NCBI GenBank assembly: GCA_016931575.1
Contig: JAFGEO010000116.1
Span: forward strand, 1-56,572
DNA: 56,572 bases
Direction: 5' to 3'
From: Bacteroidales bacterium
GTDB lineage: Bacteria; Bacteroidota; Bacteroidia; Bacteroidales; UBA10428
Under the pieces are notes generated by a model. The model was not told where the DNA came from. It made no database searches and saw only the letters and a list, made by a program, of their open reading frames with translations. Within the stretch, counting starts at the first letter, position 1. The number at the start of each line of letters is the position of its first letter. Position numbers and translations under genes: made by a program. Shown in pieces: positions 43,199 to 51,247 of this stretch.

Positions 43199-45208
43199 TT
43201 ACCTGGCAACAAATGCTATCGCCTGTCCCCCGCCAGCGGCAAGCTTGACTTTCAAAATATCTTCTGAACTGAGTCCTTTTTTGGTTTGGATTGCTATAGC
43301 TTCAGGTTTTGTCTTCCAGTCGGCATCAGGACCGTCAGCGTAGATTACGGCATCATAAATAACATCCTCATCCAGGAAATCAAGCGGAATATCAAAGGTC
43401 CTGGATGCCCCATTTGTAATGCTGCCAAGGTACCAGTTCAGGCTGTTCCGGTCTTTGCGTGCAATGGTAACATACTTTCCAATCTCTGCATTCAGCACAC
43501 GGGTTTCTTCCCAGTCGCAGGGAACATCCCGGATGAACTGGAATGCCGGATTTCCACGATAATGTTCCGGAAGATCGGCAGCCATTTGAAGGGGACTGTA
43601 TATCACCACGTAGTAGGCAAGCTGTTTTGCCAGCGTAGTATTTACACGGTTATCCGGTTTATTCTCTATCTGAAGATCGAATATCCCCGGGGTGTAATCC
43701 ATAGGCCCTGCCAGCAACCTGGTGAAGACAAGTGTAGGAACATGCGAAGGCGGATTTCCCCCGTCAGGGCTCCAGGCATTGTACTCCATGCCCCTGGCTC
43801 CCTCGCGGGTCATCAGGTTGGGCCATGTACGTCTTAGCCCGCAATCCTTAATTGGCTCATGCACATCGAGCATCAGTTGGTGTTTGGCGGCAAGTTCAAC
43901 CGATCGCTGATAATGGCGGACGCCATACTGTCCGTGGTGCCATTCTCCGTTCGAAAATGAGGTGCCCACATACCCGGTTTTTATGTATTTTACTCCCAGG
44001 TTTTCATAGAGTTTATAGGCATCTTCCATCTGTTTTTCATAGTTTTCGATATTTCCGCTTGTCTCATGGTGCCCGATCAGGCTCACTCCTTTTTCCCAGG
44101 CATATTTAGCAAGAAATGGCAGATCAAAATCAGCATAGGACTTTGTAAAGCTGAATATCTCCCCGTTCTGGATCCAGTTACCATCCCATCCGATGTTCCA
44201 ACCTTCAACCAGTACACCACCGAAGCCATTTTCTGCTGCAAAATCAATGTATTTCATGGTGTTTCGTGTGGTGGCGCCATGTATCGGCCCGGATCCCCAG
44301 GTATTTTCGTCAATGTGCATCCCCCACCAGATCCCTACGTATTTAGCCGGTTTGATCCAGGAAACATCCGTCAGCTGACAGGTATCACTCAGGTTCAGGG
44401 TCAGGTAATTCGTTACCAGGTCTCCCGGTTGATCAGCGATCATCACACTTCGCCATGGGGTAAGGCAGGGAGTTTCCATAAAGGCTTTTACCTCACTGTC
44501 TTTCCAGGGCACGAGGTCCAGGGCGAGCGTACTGGTGTCCTGACAATAAATGGTGTAGCTGGGATAATCGTAAAGAGCAGCCTCATGAAAGCAGAGGTAG
44601 TGCCCGTTGCCGGTCTTCAACGTCATTGGAGTATGGGCTGTATCCATTTCACTGATCAGGGTTTTCCGGTACAGGTACTCATAGCGTTCCGGCATGTAGG
44701 CGGGGATCCACCAGGCAGAATCGTTCCTGATAAGGCTGAACTGTGTTTTCTCCCTGGTAATCCTGAATTCCTTGAGGTTATTCTGTTTGGGAAATTCGTA
44801 GCGTATTCCCAGACCGTCATCATACACCCGGAAGATGATATTCATTTTTCGTTTCAGTCCCTCCGCCTCCTGGAGAAAAACCTTGAGTTCCGTATACCTG
44901 TTTTCGATATACCGTGCTTCCCCCCAGGCTTGTTCCCATGTCTCGTTGAAAGATTCCACAGAACGGTCGAGAACGATAAAATTAGCATCAAGGTTGGGCA
45001 TTTCAAGCAGTTCCATTCCAAGCTCGGAATCAAGGATGATGGGTTCGCCATTTTTATTCAGGGCATAGTAAGGGCGGCCTTCCTTGAGTTTAAAGATGAG
45101 CTGCATTTTAAATCCAGGAGAATCAAGGGCCATTTCATCGGAAAGGGCACTGCATCCGGCAAGCAAAAAAACCAATACCAGGAGGATAGCAGTCTTAGCG
45201 TGTTTCAT
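43199..45208 (-). CDS. GH97 alpha-glucosidase-type lipoprotein (SusB-like)
   Basis: This is a predicted alpha-glucosidase of family GH97, which in Bacteroides acts on malto-oligosaccharides. Lipobox FLLAGCS gives Cys19. The N-terminal beta domain (about 30-270) is followed by the TIM barrel (VGIWWGMHIDENTWG, FGGVLVEGWNIGWDGNW, LIGHHETSGNIENYE, LDVHEPIKDCGLRRTWPN). Relatives of the retaining alpha-galactosidase branch have a nucleophile Asp in the strand where this protein reads KTGYVGTSF; Gly there fits the inverting, calcium-dependent SusB branch. 669 residues is within the family range. No susC/susD genes adjoin it. Confidence 0.9.
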   Translation of the reverse strand: MKHAKTAILLVLVFLLAGCSALSDEMALDSPGFKMQLIFKLKEGRPYYALNKNGEPIILDSELGMELLEMPNLDANFIVLDRSVESFNETWEQAWGEARYIENRYTELKVFLQEAEGLKRKMNIIFRVYDDGLGIRYEFPKQNNLKEFRITREKTQFSLIRNDSAWWIPAYMPERYEYLYRKTLISEMDTAHTPMTLKTGNGHYLCFHEAALYDYPSYTIYCQDTSTLALDLVPWKDSEVKAFMETPCLTPWRSVMIADQPGDLVTNYLTLNLSDTCQLTDVSWIKPAKYVGIWWGMHIDENTWGSGPIHGATTRNTMKYIDFAAENGFGGVLVEGWNIGWDGNWIQNGEIFSFTKSYADFDLPFLAKYAWEKGVSLIGHHETSGNIENYEKQMEDAYKLYENLGVKYIKTGYVGTSFSNGEWHHGQYGVRHYQRSVELAAKHQLMLDVHEPIKDCGLRRTWPNLMTREGARGMEYNAWSPDGGNPPSHVPTLVFTRLLAGPMDYTPGIFDLQIENKPDNRVNTTLAKQLAYYVVIYSPLQMAADLPEHYRGNPAFQFIRDVPCDWEETRVLNAEIGKYVTIARKDRNSLNWYLGSITNGASRTFDIPLDFLDEDVIYDAVIYADGPDADWKTKPEAIAIQTKKGLSSEDILKVKLAAGGGQAIAFVAR

Positions 45209-45383
45209 TCGAGTTTGAGGTTAATCCGGGTAAAAACTTTAGAAAATTAATAAAATATTGAGAGTTTGCAGAACTTTTTTTTAAAAACTGCCATAACCCT
45301 ATTGGATATCAGAAATTTAGAGTTGTTATTCCATGAGGCCAGTCATGAAAGCATTAACACTGTATACAAATTTAGCGAACAAG

Positions 45384-46577
45384 TTATACGTAAGTGATCT
45401 TTACTTTTTTCAGGAATTTCTCCTCGAGGAGGAGAGCTATCCTTCTGACAACGGTACGGCGGATCTCCACGTCCATTCCGGATTCCGGATCCTGATGAGC
45501 CAGGTTTATTCTTGTACCTATCAGAAACTGGATCTCATCAGACTGGAGAATCAGCTTGATTACTTCATCGGCAGGGCCACGACCCAGTACAGACTTATTG
45601 GTGAATTTCCTGAGGATGTTTTCTACCTTACTGAGGGTAAGGATACCCTCTGTATAGAGGTCAACGCCTTCCAGAAAGTTTATTGGAGGTAGTTCAGGAT
45701 CCATAAAATCCTGTCCATCCTTCACTTCAAGTTTCAGCTCCCTTGAAAGGATGTCCCCGGTAGTAGCCCCCATGACAATTTTCATTCCTTTGAAATCGCG
45801 CACCCGCTCAGCCATAAGCCGATCGTTTCGCTTTTCATAGGGTGGGCCTGTGGTGATGAGCAGCTCGCGGGGTTCCCGAAAAAAGATAATACCACATGAG
45901 GTATCATCTTTCGCCTGAAACCCGTCGTTTCGGTGAGCATGGTTGATGATCCGGTCTGCCAGTTCCCGGGCAGATATCTGGGATTTTCTTTTTACCATAT
46001 CAATAGCAAACCGGGCAACGTTATCATTCCCCCATCCAAAGGGGAATTGGGGAGTTCCCAAACCCGACTGGGCAACACCGTCCGTGGTAAAAATCAGCCG
46101 GTCGCCCTTTTTTGCCTGAAAAACGGTGGTTCTGAGTTTCTTTCCTTTATTGCACTCACCCTGGATATCGAGAATATTACGTTCCAGTTCCACCACCTGC
46201 TTATCCCGGATCAGGATGCATTCCGGATTATCGTATTCAAGGATATGGGTTTTACCATCATAATCCACTTCAATGATGGTGAAAGTGGAATAGTTCATCT
46301 TCCGTTCGCTGCATTCCGGAAGGGTTTTCATAATAATTTCGGCTGTTTTTTCCGGCTCGCGGTGCTCACGCGTAAAATTCAGTGCCATGGTGGCTGTCAG
46401 CGTGGCCAGTACGCTGGCTTTCACTCCATGCCCCATGCCATCGGAAAGCACCAGGACAATACGTCCTTCTTCCTTAATCTTCCCTGAGAGAAAGACATCC
46501 CCACAAATGCGTTCGATACCATGGTTTTTTTGCTGACAATCCACCTCGATGAAAAAACGATCCTGCTTAACCTCCAT
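45384..46577 (-). CDS. SpoIIE-type PP2C serine/threonine phosphatase, output of the redox sensor operon
   Basis: The 397-residue protein has an N-terminal PP2C/SpoIIE domain (1-230) with the metal-binding Asp27 (ICGDVFLSG), Asp46-Gly47 (LSDGMGHGVKASVLA), IFTTDGVAQSG and DDTSCGIIF. A C-terminal region of about 160 residues follows (RLMAERVRDFKGMKIVMGAT, VDLYTEGILTLSKVENIL) of unknown fold. It starts two bases after the stop of the hydrogenase-like sensor gene, so the two are coupled. PP2C phosphatases are known neighbours of sensory [FeFe]-hydrogenases. I infer that it dephosphorylates an unknown regulator in response to the sensor. Confidence 0.88.
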   Translation of the reverse strand: MEVKQDRFFIEVDCQQKNHGIERICGDVFLSGKIKEEGRIVLVLSDGMGHGVKASVLATLTATMALNFTREHREPEKTAEIIMKTLPECSERKMNYSTFTIIEVDYDGKTHILEYDNPECILIRDKQVVELERNILDIQGECNKGKKLRTTVFQAKKGDRLIFTTDGVAQSGLGTPQFPFGWGNDNVARFAIDMVKRKSQISARELADRIINHAHRNDGFQAKDDTSCGIIFFREPRELLITTGPPYEKRNDRLMAERVRDFKGMKIVMGATTGDILSRELKLEVKDGQDFMDPELPPINFLEGVDLYTEGILTLSKVENILRKFTNKSVLGRGPADEVIKLILQSDEIQFLIGTRINLAHQDPESGMDVEIRRTVVRRIALLLEEKFLKKVKITYV

Positions 46578-46579
46578 GA

Positions 46580-48451
46580 CTATCGATTGTTATCGGATGA
46601 TTTATTTTTATCCTGTCCGTAAAAATTGATAACAGAATTCAGCATCTTTTCGATATCACTGGCGCCTTCGCCCAGCAAGAATCCAATCTGCTGAACCATT
46701 TCCAGGTTTTTATCAATTACATCGGAAACCCTTCTGATCACTTCGGCTTTCTGAACTTCCGGAGCCCTCATATCGCGGACGATTCCGCCGGCGATCTTAT
46801 TACTAATAATGGGGAATATCGAAAGGTTCAACAATTCTCCTTTATGGAGTACATCTTTTGACTCCAGGGCTTCCGAATTTGAGATTACATACGAGAAAAG
46901 GTTAGATACTTCTGTTGGAACAAACTTTTTCAGGTCTGCACCTTCAAGCCCCGGGACCACCTCATTGATTTCTTCAGCCTCTTCCCCGATGATTTTGCAG
47001 AATGTATCGTTGGCCTTGACAATCTTCATCTGATAATCGACAATGACAATACCCGCCCGCAGCTTGTTAAGCATCGCATTTGTCAGCTCAGAAGCCTGGT
47101 ATGCTGAGTCGTGCTCGGTGCGGAGTTTATCCTTGGCGACTTTCAGTTCTTTCCGGGTCTGGACAAGTTTTTCATTAAGTTCCTTAAGGGTTTCGTTAGA
47201 GCTTTTGGTATGCTTGATGGAATAAACGGAGCACATTTCGGGAATGATAATCCCCTTGGCCATATCGACGGCAAACTCACGGCATGAGCCGTAGCCGCAC
47301 TGGTTACAGTTTACGGCATCGTCAGGTTCTTTTCCCAGAGTCTTCAAAGCTTTCCTGACCTTGTCGATCGGTGGTTCGGGGATACGCTGATCATTGGATT
47401 TGAACTTGCGGGTAATTTTCAGGTTACTGTACCGCTCAAGATCATCGTACCATTCAGCACGGAAAAAATTTGTAATCCGCTTATTGGCATATTTGATTAC
47501 CAGGTGTTCCTTAAGCAGGTGATTTCCTTTGGTGGTAAGACCGGGTCCTGAAAGTGAGTTCCCATACATCACATGCAGGTGACGGTGGATAACCTTTACA
47601 TTACTCTCAAACTCCTCGATGGATTCGATCATGCTCTTTTTACCTTCTACACAAACCACGTGTGTTGTCAGCAGGTTTTCATCGATATCTGCTGCCTGGA
47701 TCAGCCCGTTTCGTATTGGAAACAGGGATCCTTTAAAGCCCCTCGGCGAATCAAACTCAGAGTAATCAACCGTATTCTCATCAATGCTATTCTCCTTGAA
47801 TAGCTGCCGCAGCTCCGGGAAGGTGATGGCACAATCGATTTTCCCGTCATCATTGTAAAGAAGGATCTCATCCTTGCTGGCAATATTCGGGCCGATGTAG
47901 ATAATGGAGAGCGGGTTCTGATGTTTTTCACGGATCACCTTTGCCATGGCCACCATGGGAGATACAAAAGGTACCAGGTTATTGATCAGGTTCGGGTGAT
48001 ACTTTTCAATGAAATTAACTACCACCGGATCGCAGGAACTGATGTAATACCGCCCCTTGAAATCGCTAAAGAAAGTCATGTATTTTGTAGCGATCAGGTC
48101 GACCCCGAAGGATATTTCATAAACGTTCTGCACCCCGAGTGATTTAATCATCTGAACGAATTTCCTGTAATCTGAAATATCTTCGAACTCAGCGGCAATA
48201 CTGGGCGATATGATGGCCACCTTATGCACTTTTGAGGCCAGGATCCTTTTTGCCTCTTCTATGGATGAACGGTACTTAATGGCTTTGGGCGCACAGGACT
48301 CAATACAGGCACCACAGGAGATACAGCGATCATTCTCAAGGACGGGATGAATGCTGTTTGGAATGGCACGAATTGCTTTTACAGGGCAGATACGCACACA
48401 GGTATAGCAATTGGTGCATTTTTCAGGTTCAATATACACAAGTGGATCCAC
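46580..48451 (-). CDS. Hydrogenase-derived Fe-S/PAS redox sensor with a degenerate H-cluster site (HydS-like)
   Basis: The 623-residue protein has the domain order of group C sensory [FeFe]-hydrogenases. Two [4Fe-4S] ferredoxin motifs (Cys12/15/18/22 and Cys43/46/49/53); hydrogenase large-subunit domain (about 75-330); an extra [4Fe-4S] motif (Cys382, 385, 390, 407: NCNQCGYGSC); a coiled coil (411-450); a PAS domain (about 455-565). In functional relatives the H-cluster is held by L1 SSCxP, L2 GPC and L3 CEGC. Here L1 keeps Cys140 (SSCDPVVVNFIEKY), but L2 reads IGPNIASK (Asn189) and L3 reads YGNSLSGPG (Tyr296, Ser299). Three of four ligands are lost, so an H-cluster cannot form by the known scheme. 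It is co-transcribed with the [2Fe-2S] protein and PP2C phosphatase. Confidence 0.88.
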   Translation of the reverse strand: MDPLVYIEPEKCTNCYTCVRICPVKAIRAIPNSIHPVLENDRCISCGACIESCAPKAIKYRSSIEEAKRILASKVHKVAIISPSIAAEFEDISDYRKFVQMIKSLGVQNVYEISFGVDLIATKYMTFFSDFKGRYYISSCDPVVVNFIEKYHPNLINNLVPFVSPMVAMAKVIREKHQNPLSIIYIGPNIASKDEILLYNDDGKIDCAITFPELRQLFKENSIDENTVDYSEFDSPRGFKGSLFPIRNGLIQAADIDENLLTTHVVCVEGKKSMIESIEEFESNVKVIHRHLHVMYGNSLSGPGLTTKGNHLLKEHLVIKYANKRITNFFRAEWYDDLERYSNLKITRKFKSNDQRIPEPPIDKVRKALKTLGKEPDDAVNCNQCGYGSCREFAVDMAKGIIIPEMCSVYSIKHTKSSNETLKELNEKLVQTRKELKVAKDKLRTEHDSAYQASELTNAMLNKLRAGIVIVDYQMKIVKANDTFCKIIGEEAEEINEVVPGLEGADLKKFVPTEVSNLFSYVISNSEALESKDVLHKGELLNLSIFPIISNKIAGGIVRDMRAPEVQKAEVIRRVSDVIDKNLEMVQQIGFLLGEGASDIEKMLNSVINFYGQDKNKSSDNNR

Positions 48452-48489
48452 GAACTATTTAGTTTTTAAGAAACAATTTTTTCGGACTA

Positions 48490-48741
48490 CTACAGATCCC
48501 CCAGACCTTCTTTCAGATATTGCTCAATGTTTTCAGGTGTTACCTGATGAAACATCCGGGTTCCTATCATCATATTAGGTCCGTTACTGCAATGATCAAA
48601 GCAATGATCTCCTTTAAATTCTACTTTATCAGCCAGGTTTTTCCTTTCGATAAATTTTCGAATCATCGGAATAAGTTCCTTGTTACCCCTGGCAAAACAG
48701 GAGCTTCCAAGACATAATATTACCTTCCGTTTGCGTAGCAT
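48490..48741 (-). CDS. Thioredoxin-like [2Fe-2S] ferredoxin
   Basis: The 83-residue protein is one thioredoxin-like [2Fe-2S] domain with Cys10 and Cys15 (LCLGSSCFARGN) and Cys47 and Cys51 (HCFDHCSNGPNMMIG), like the isolated C-terminal domain of NuoE or the N-terminal domain of HydB. It is the first gene of the operon with the hydrogenase-derived sensor (38 bases before it) and the phosphatase. Small proteins of this kind accompany [FeFe]-hydrogenase clusters in other anaerobes. It probably shuttles electrons to the sensor. Confidence 0.88.
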   Translation of the reverse strand: MLRKRKVILCLGSSCFARGNKELIPMIRKFIERKNLADKVEFKGDHCFDHCSNGPNMMIGTRMFHQVTPENIEQYLKEGLGDL

Positions 48742-48877
48742 CTTGCATTATTATAGCTGGTATGAATATAGGTAATTTTGTCATTGTATAAAAACCTGTA
48801 GATAACAGAACTTGATACATTGCAGAAAAATGTCGTTATTTACTAAATATGAAATCAACAGCTCAGAAGAACGAGTC

Positions 48878-49513
48878 ATGAGAATCCTACCTGAAAAAAC
48901 GGTTGAAAGGCTGAGTGAATACCGCCGCTCACTCTACGAATGCCTCGATGAAGGGAAATCACATATCTTTTCCCACGAACTGGCAGATATCCATAACATT
49001 ACTGCTGTGCAGGTTCGCAGGGATATTATGTTTATCGGTTACTCTACTTCCAACAGGAAAGGCTACCATGTTGAGGAACTCATAAGTGTAATCGGTAAGA
49101 TAATTGATCCCCAGGAAGTATATAATGTTGCCGTAATTGGTCTGGGGAATTTAGGAAAGGCAATATCTACCTACTTTATCGGAAAGCGTCCCCAGCTAAA
49201 CCTGGTGGCCACCTTTGACCTCGACCCAAAGAAAATCGGAAATGAGATCAATGGTGTGAAATGTTACTCCATCGACAGGCTCAGGGAGCTCATCATCAAC
49301 AAAAACATCACGGTTGCCATTCTAACCGTTCCGGTATATTCCGCAAAAGAGATGGCAAAATCTCTGGTTCAGGCCGGAATCAAGGGAATACTGAATTTTA
49401 CTACGGTAACCCTCAACGTTCCGGAAGATATTTACCTGGAGGAATATGACATGATTACTTCCATGGAGAAGGTAGCCTACTTTGTAAAGAACCGGAAAAA
49501 GAAAAGAAAGTAA
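48878..49513 (+). CDS. rex: Redox-sensing transcriptional repressor Rex
   Basis: Rex binds DNA when NAD+ is high and releases it when NADH rises. The ATG at 48878 gives the usual start (MRILPEKTVERLSEYRRSL); an upstream ATG at 48812 would add 22 atypical residues. The winged helix is at 5-75 (SHELADIHNITAVQVRRDIM, then FIGYS). The Rossmann NADH site has GLGNLG at 88-93 and a following acidic LVATFDLDPKKIG. The C-terminal helix for domain swapping ends in a lysine-rich tail. 211 residues is normal. It is divergent from the redox sensor operon. A matching operator lies before the hydrogenase operon. Confidence 0.95.
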   Translation: MRILPEKTVERLSEYRRSLYECLDEGKSHIFSHELADIHNITAVQVRRDIMFIGYSTSNRKGYHVEELISVIGKIIDPQEVYNVAVIGLGNLGKAISTYFIGKRPQLNLVATFDLDPKKIGNEINGVKCYSIDRLRELIINKNITVAILTVPVYSAKEMAKSLVQAGIKGILNFTTVTLNVPEDIYLEEYDMITSMEKVAYFVKNRKKKRK

Positions 49514-49531
49514 ACCCTTCACGATACCATC

Positions 49532-49993
49532 ATGTCGCACTATTTCCACTCCCCCGTTATCTTTGTTGAGGATATTGATCGGTCCAGAAAGTTTTACCTT
49601 GAATACCTTGCTCAGGTGATTGAACATGATTTTGGTGCCAACATACTGTTTAAAAGTCACCTGTCACTCTGGAAAATCAGTCCGCAGCATGAAATTGCCC
49701 GAGTTGCAGGTAGCACCAAGAAAGGTAACACCCTTGAGCTCTGTTTTGAAACAGAGAATATTGGGGAAAGCCTTCAGTTAATCAAAGCCAGCGGAGCTGA
49801 ATTCCTGCATGAGGTAAAAACGGAACCCTGGGGCCAGCAAACCTTCCGTTTTTTTGACCCGGATGGGCACCTGATCGAGATTGGTGAAAGCCTGGCAACA
49901 TTTATACACAGAATCTTCGAAGAAACCGGCTCTGTAAGGGAAACTGCAGAAAGAACCGGGGTTCCTGAAGGGACAGTAAGGCAGTTTATTTAG
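49532..49993 (+). CDS. VOC-superfamily (glyoxalase-like) protein with a C-terminal HTH-like tail
   Basis: The 153-residue protein has two beta-alpha-beta-beta-beta modules of the vicinal oxygen chelate fold (HSPVIFVEDIDRSRKFYLEY, ending FRFFDPDGHLIEIGES). The Glu of LIEIGE is a usual metal ligand. The last ~30 residues (VRETAERTGVPEGTVRQFI) read like a helix-turn-helix segment, an unusual ending for VOC proteins. It starts 18 bases after rex and is likely co-transcribed with it. The substrate is unknown. Confidence 0.75.
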   Translation: MSHYFHSPVIFVEDIDRSRKFYLEYLAQVIEHDFGANILFKSHLSLWKISPQHEIARVAGSTKKGNTLELCFETENIGESLQLIKASGAEFLHEVKTEPWGQQTFRFFDPDGHLIEIGESLATFIHRIFEETGSVRETAERTGVPEGTVRQFI

Positions 49994-49995
49994 TA

Positions 49996-50035
49996 AAAAG
50001 TAGAGAAGCCCAAATTGAGCGTCTCTACTTTTATT
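49996..50035. terminator. Bidirectional terminator between the VOC gene and the NicO/lipoprotein operon
   Basis: AAAAGTAGAGA (49996-50006) pairs perfectly with TCTCTACTTTT (50022-50032). A- and T-rich flanks on both sides make it usable in both directions. Convergent genes end at 49993 and 50094. Confidence 0.85.
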
Positions 50036-50093
50036 TATAAGACGTGCTTTGGATACAGAATAAACAGCAGGAAAGTCTTTAAAAAGTTTATGA

Positions 50094-50438
50094 CTATTTA
50101 CAGATCCCGCCCCGCTTTTCGATAGCAGAAAGGAGATCCTCCCTGGTGTTCATGGTGGTATCCATCAAAATAATGATGGTAGCCTCACTTTGGTCAGACA
50201 GGTACTTTTCAATGCCGGGAACATCAAAATGGATTTTCCAGATTGAATCCAGTGTAGCCCATTCTTCCAGGCGGATCCCTTCTAAACGGTACTCCTTTAG
50301 ACTTCCACCGGCATACTTCTCCTGAATTTTGCAGAAATTCCGAGCTTCTGCTTTTCCTCCTTGTTTATCACTCTCCTTTCCGCTATCGCACATCACAAAG
50401 AGCAAGGCTAATGACAAGATGAACAGAATTTTCTTCAT
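50094..50438 (-). CDS. Small lipoprotein of unknown function
   Basis: The ATG at 50438 gives MKKILFILSLALLFVMCDSG, a lipobox with Cys17; an upstream ATG inside the previous gene is unlikely. The 114-residue protein has a beta-alpha C-terminal region (ATIIILMDTTMNTREDLLSA) and ends with Cys113. It starts 11 bases after the stop of the NicO-like transporter gene and is probably co-transcribed, so a link with metal handling is possible but not shown. Confidence 0.65.
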   Translation of the reverse strand: MKKILFILSLALLFVMCDSGKESDKQGGKAEARNFCKIQEKYAGGSLKEYRLEGIRLEEWATLDSIWKIHFDVPGIEKYLSDQSEATIIILMDTTMNTREDLLSAIEKRGGICK

Positions 50439-50448
50439 TTGATACGAA

Positions 50449-51165
50449 TTATAAACCCATAAACAGAATTCCCAGACCACTTAACAGAAGTATGGCCCCT
50501 GCCATGGCATGAGTATATCTTTCAAATTTACTCAATCGGATGAAATTTACACCCTTTACCAGAAAATAAACTAACACAAGCATTGTAGCCAGGGTTACAA
50601 TCGCGAAAACGACTGAAACAAAGATGGCTATTGACAAACTCCCGTGTTCTTTAACAGCCGGGTAGATGAAGGTAGGTATTAATACTTCACAGGGCCCCAA
50701 AACAAAAATCACAAAGAGAACCCAGGGTGTTATATTGGTTACTTCCTCCTGCTTATGGAGGTGATTGTGTTCGTTTTCATGCACATGCTCATGCTCATGA
50801 ACGGTACTGCTATGTAAATGAATATGCTCATGCGGTTTGTTCTTATAGGCTCTGTATAAGCCCCACAGCATATATAAAAACCCAAAACCTGCAAAGCCCC
50901 AGGCAGCCCAGTCTCCCCGCATACCCTCAAGGTTTACAACTTCTGACACACCCTTCCCAAGAGCCAGTCCGCCAAATCCGATGGCGATGGAACTCAGGAC
51001 ATGCCCCAGACCACACAGTAAAGTTATCCACAGCGTTTTCCGCATAGCCCATTTTCTGGCCCGGGCCATAAATACAAAAGGAATATAATGGTCTGGCCCA
51101 AACAGAGTATGTGTAAAACCGATCAAGGCAGCCGAACCAACAAGTACAAAAACTTCATTTGTCAT
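50449..51165 (-). CDS. NicO/HupE-like metal transporter with a histidine-rich loop
   Basis: The 238-residue inner-membrane protein has six predicted helices. Helix 1 carries HTLFGPDH (19-26), the His/Asp motif of nickel-cobalt permease-like and related proteins. A cytoplasmic or periplasmic loop at about 112-137 has eleven His in 26 residues (HEHIHLHSSTVHEHEHVHEN), followed by the second-half motif FVLGPCEVLIPTFIYPA. The histidine loop suggests Ni, Co or Zn binding. The [FeFe] enzyme needs no nickel, so this is probably independent. The ATG at 51165 was chosen over 51207, which adds a poor extension. Confidence 0.78.
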   Translation of the reverse strand: MTNEVFVLVGSAALIGFTHTLFGPDHYIPFVFMARARKWAMRKTLWITLLCGLGHVLSSIAIGFGGLALGKGVSEVVNLEGMRGDWAAWGFAGFGFLYMLWGLYRAYKNKPHEHIHLHSSTVHEHEHVHENEHNHLHKQEEVTNITPWVLFVIFVLGPCEVLIPTFIYPAVKEHGSLSIAIFVSVVFAIVTLATMLVLVYFLVKGVNFIRLSKFERYTHAMAGAILLLSGLGILFMGL

Positions 51166-51247
51166 GAAAAAAGTGTTATGAATTTCAAAAACGTAACAAG
51201 TATACACAAATTATATGATAAAACAGCCTGAGAAAATAAAAGAGTGT

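Noticed and set aside
44066-45250. A 394-codon open frame on the plus strand under the GH97 gene
   Set aside because: It is antisense to a well-supported GH97 enzyme, with no recognisable motif or start context.
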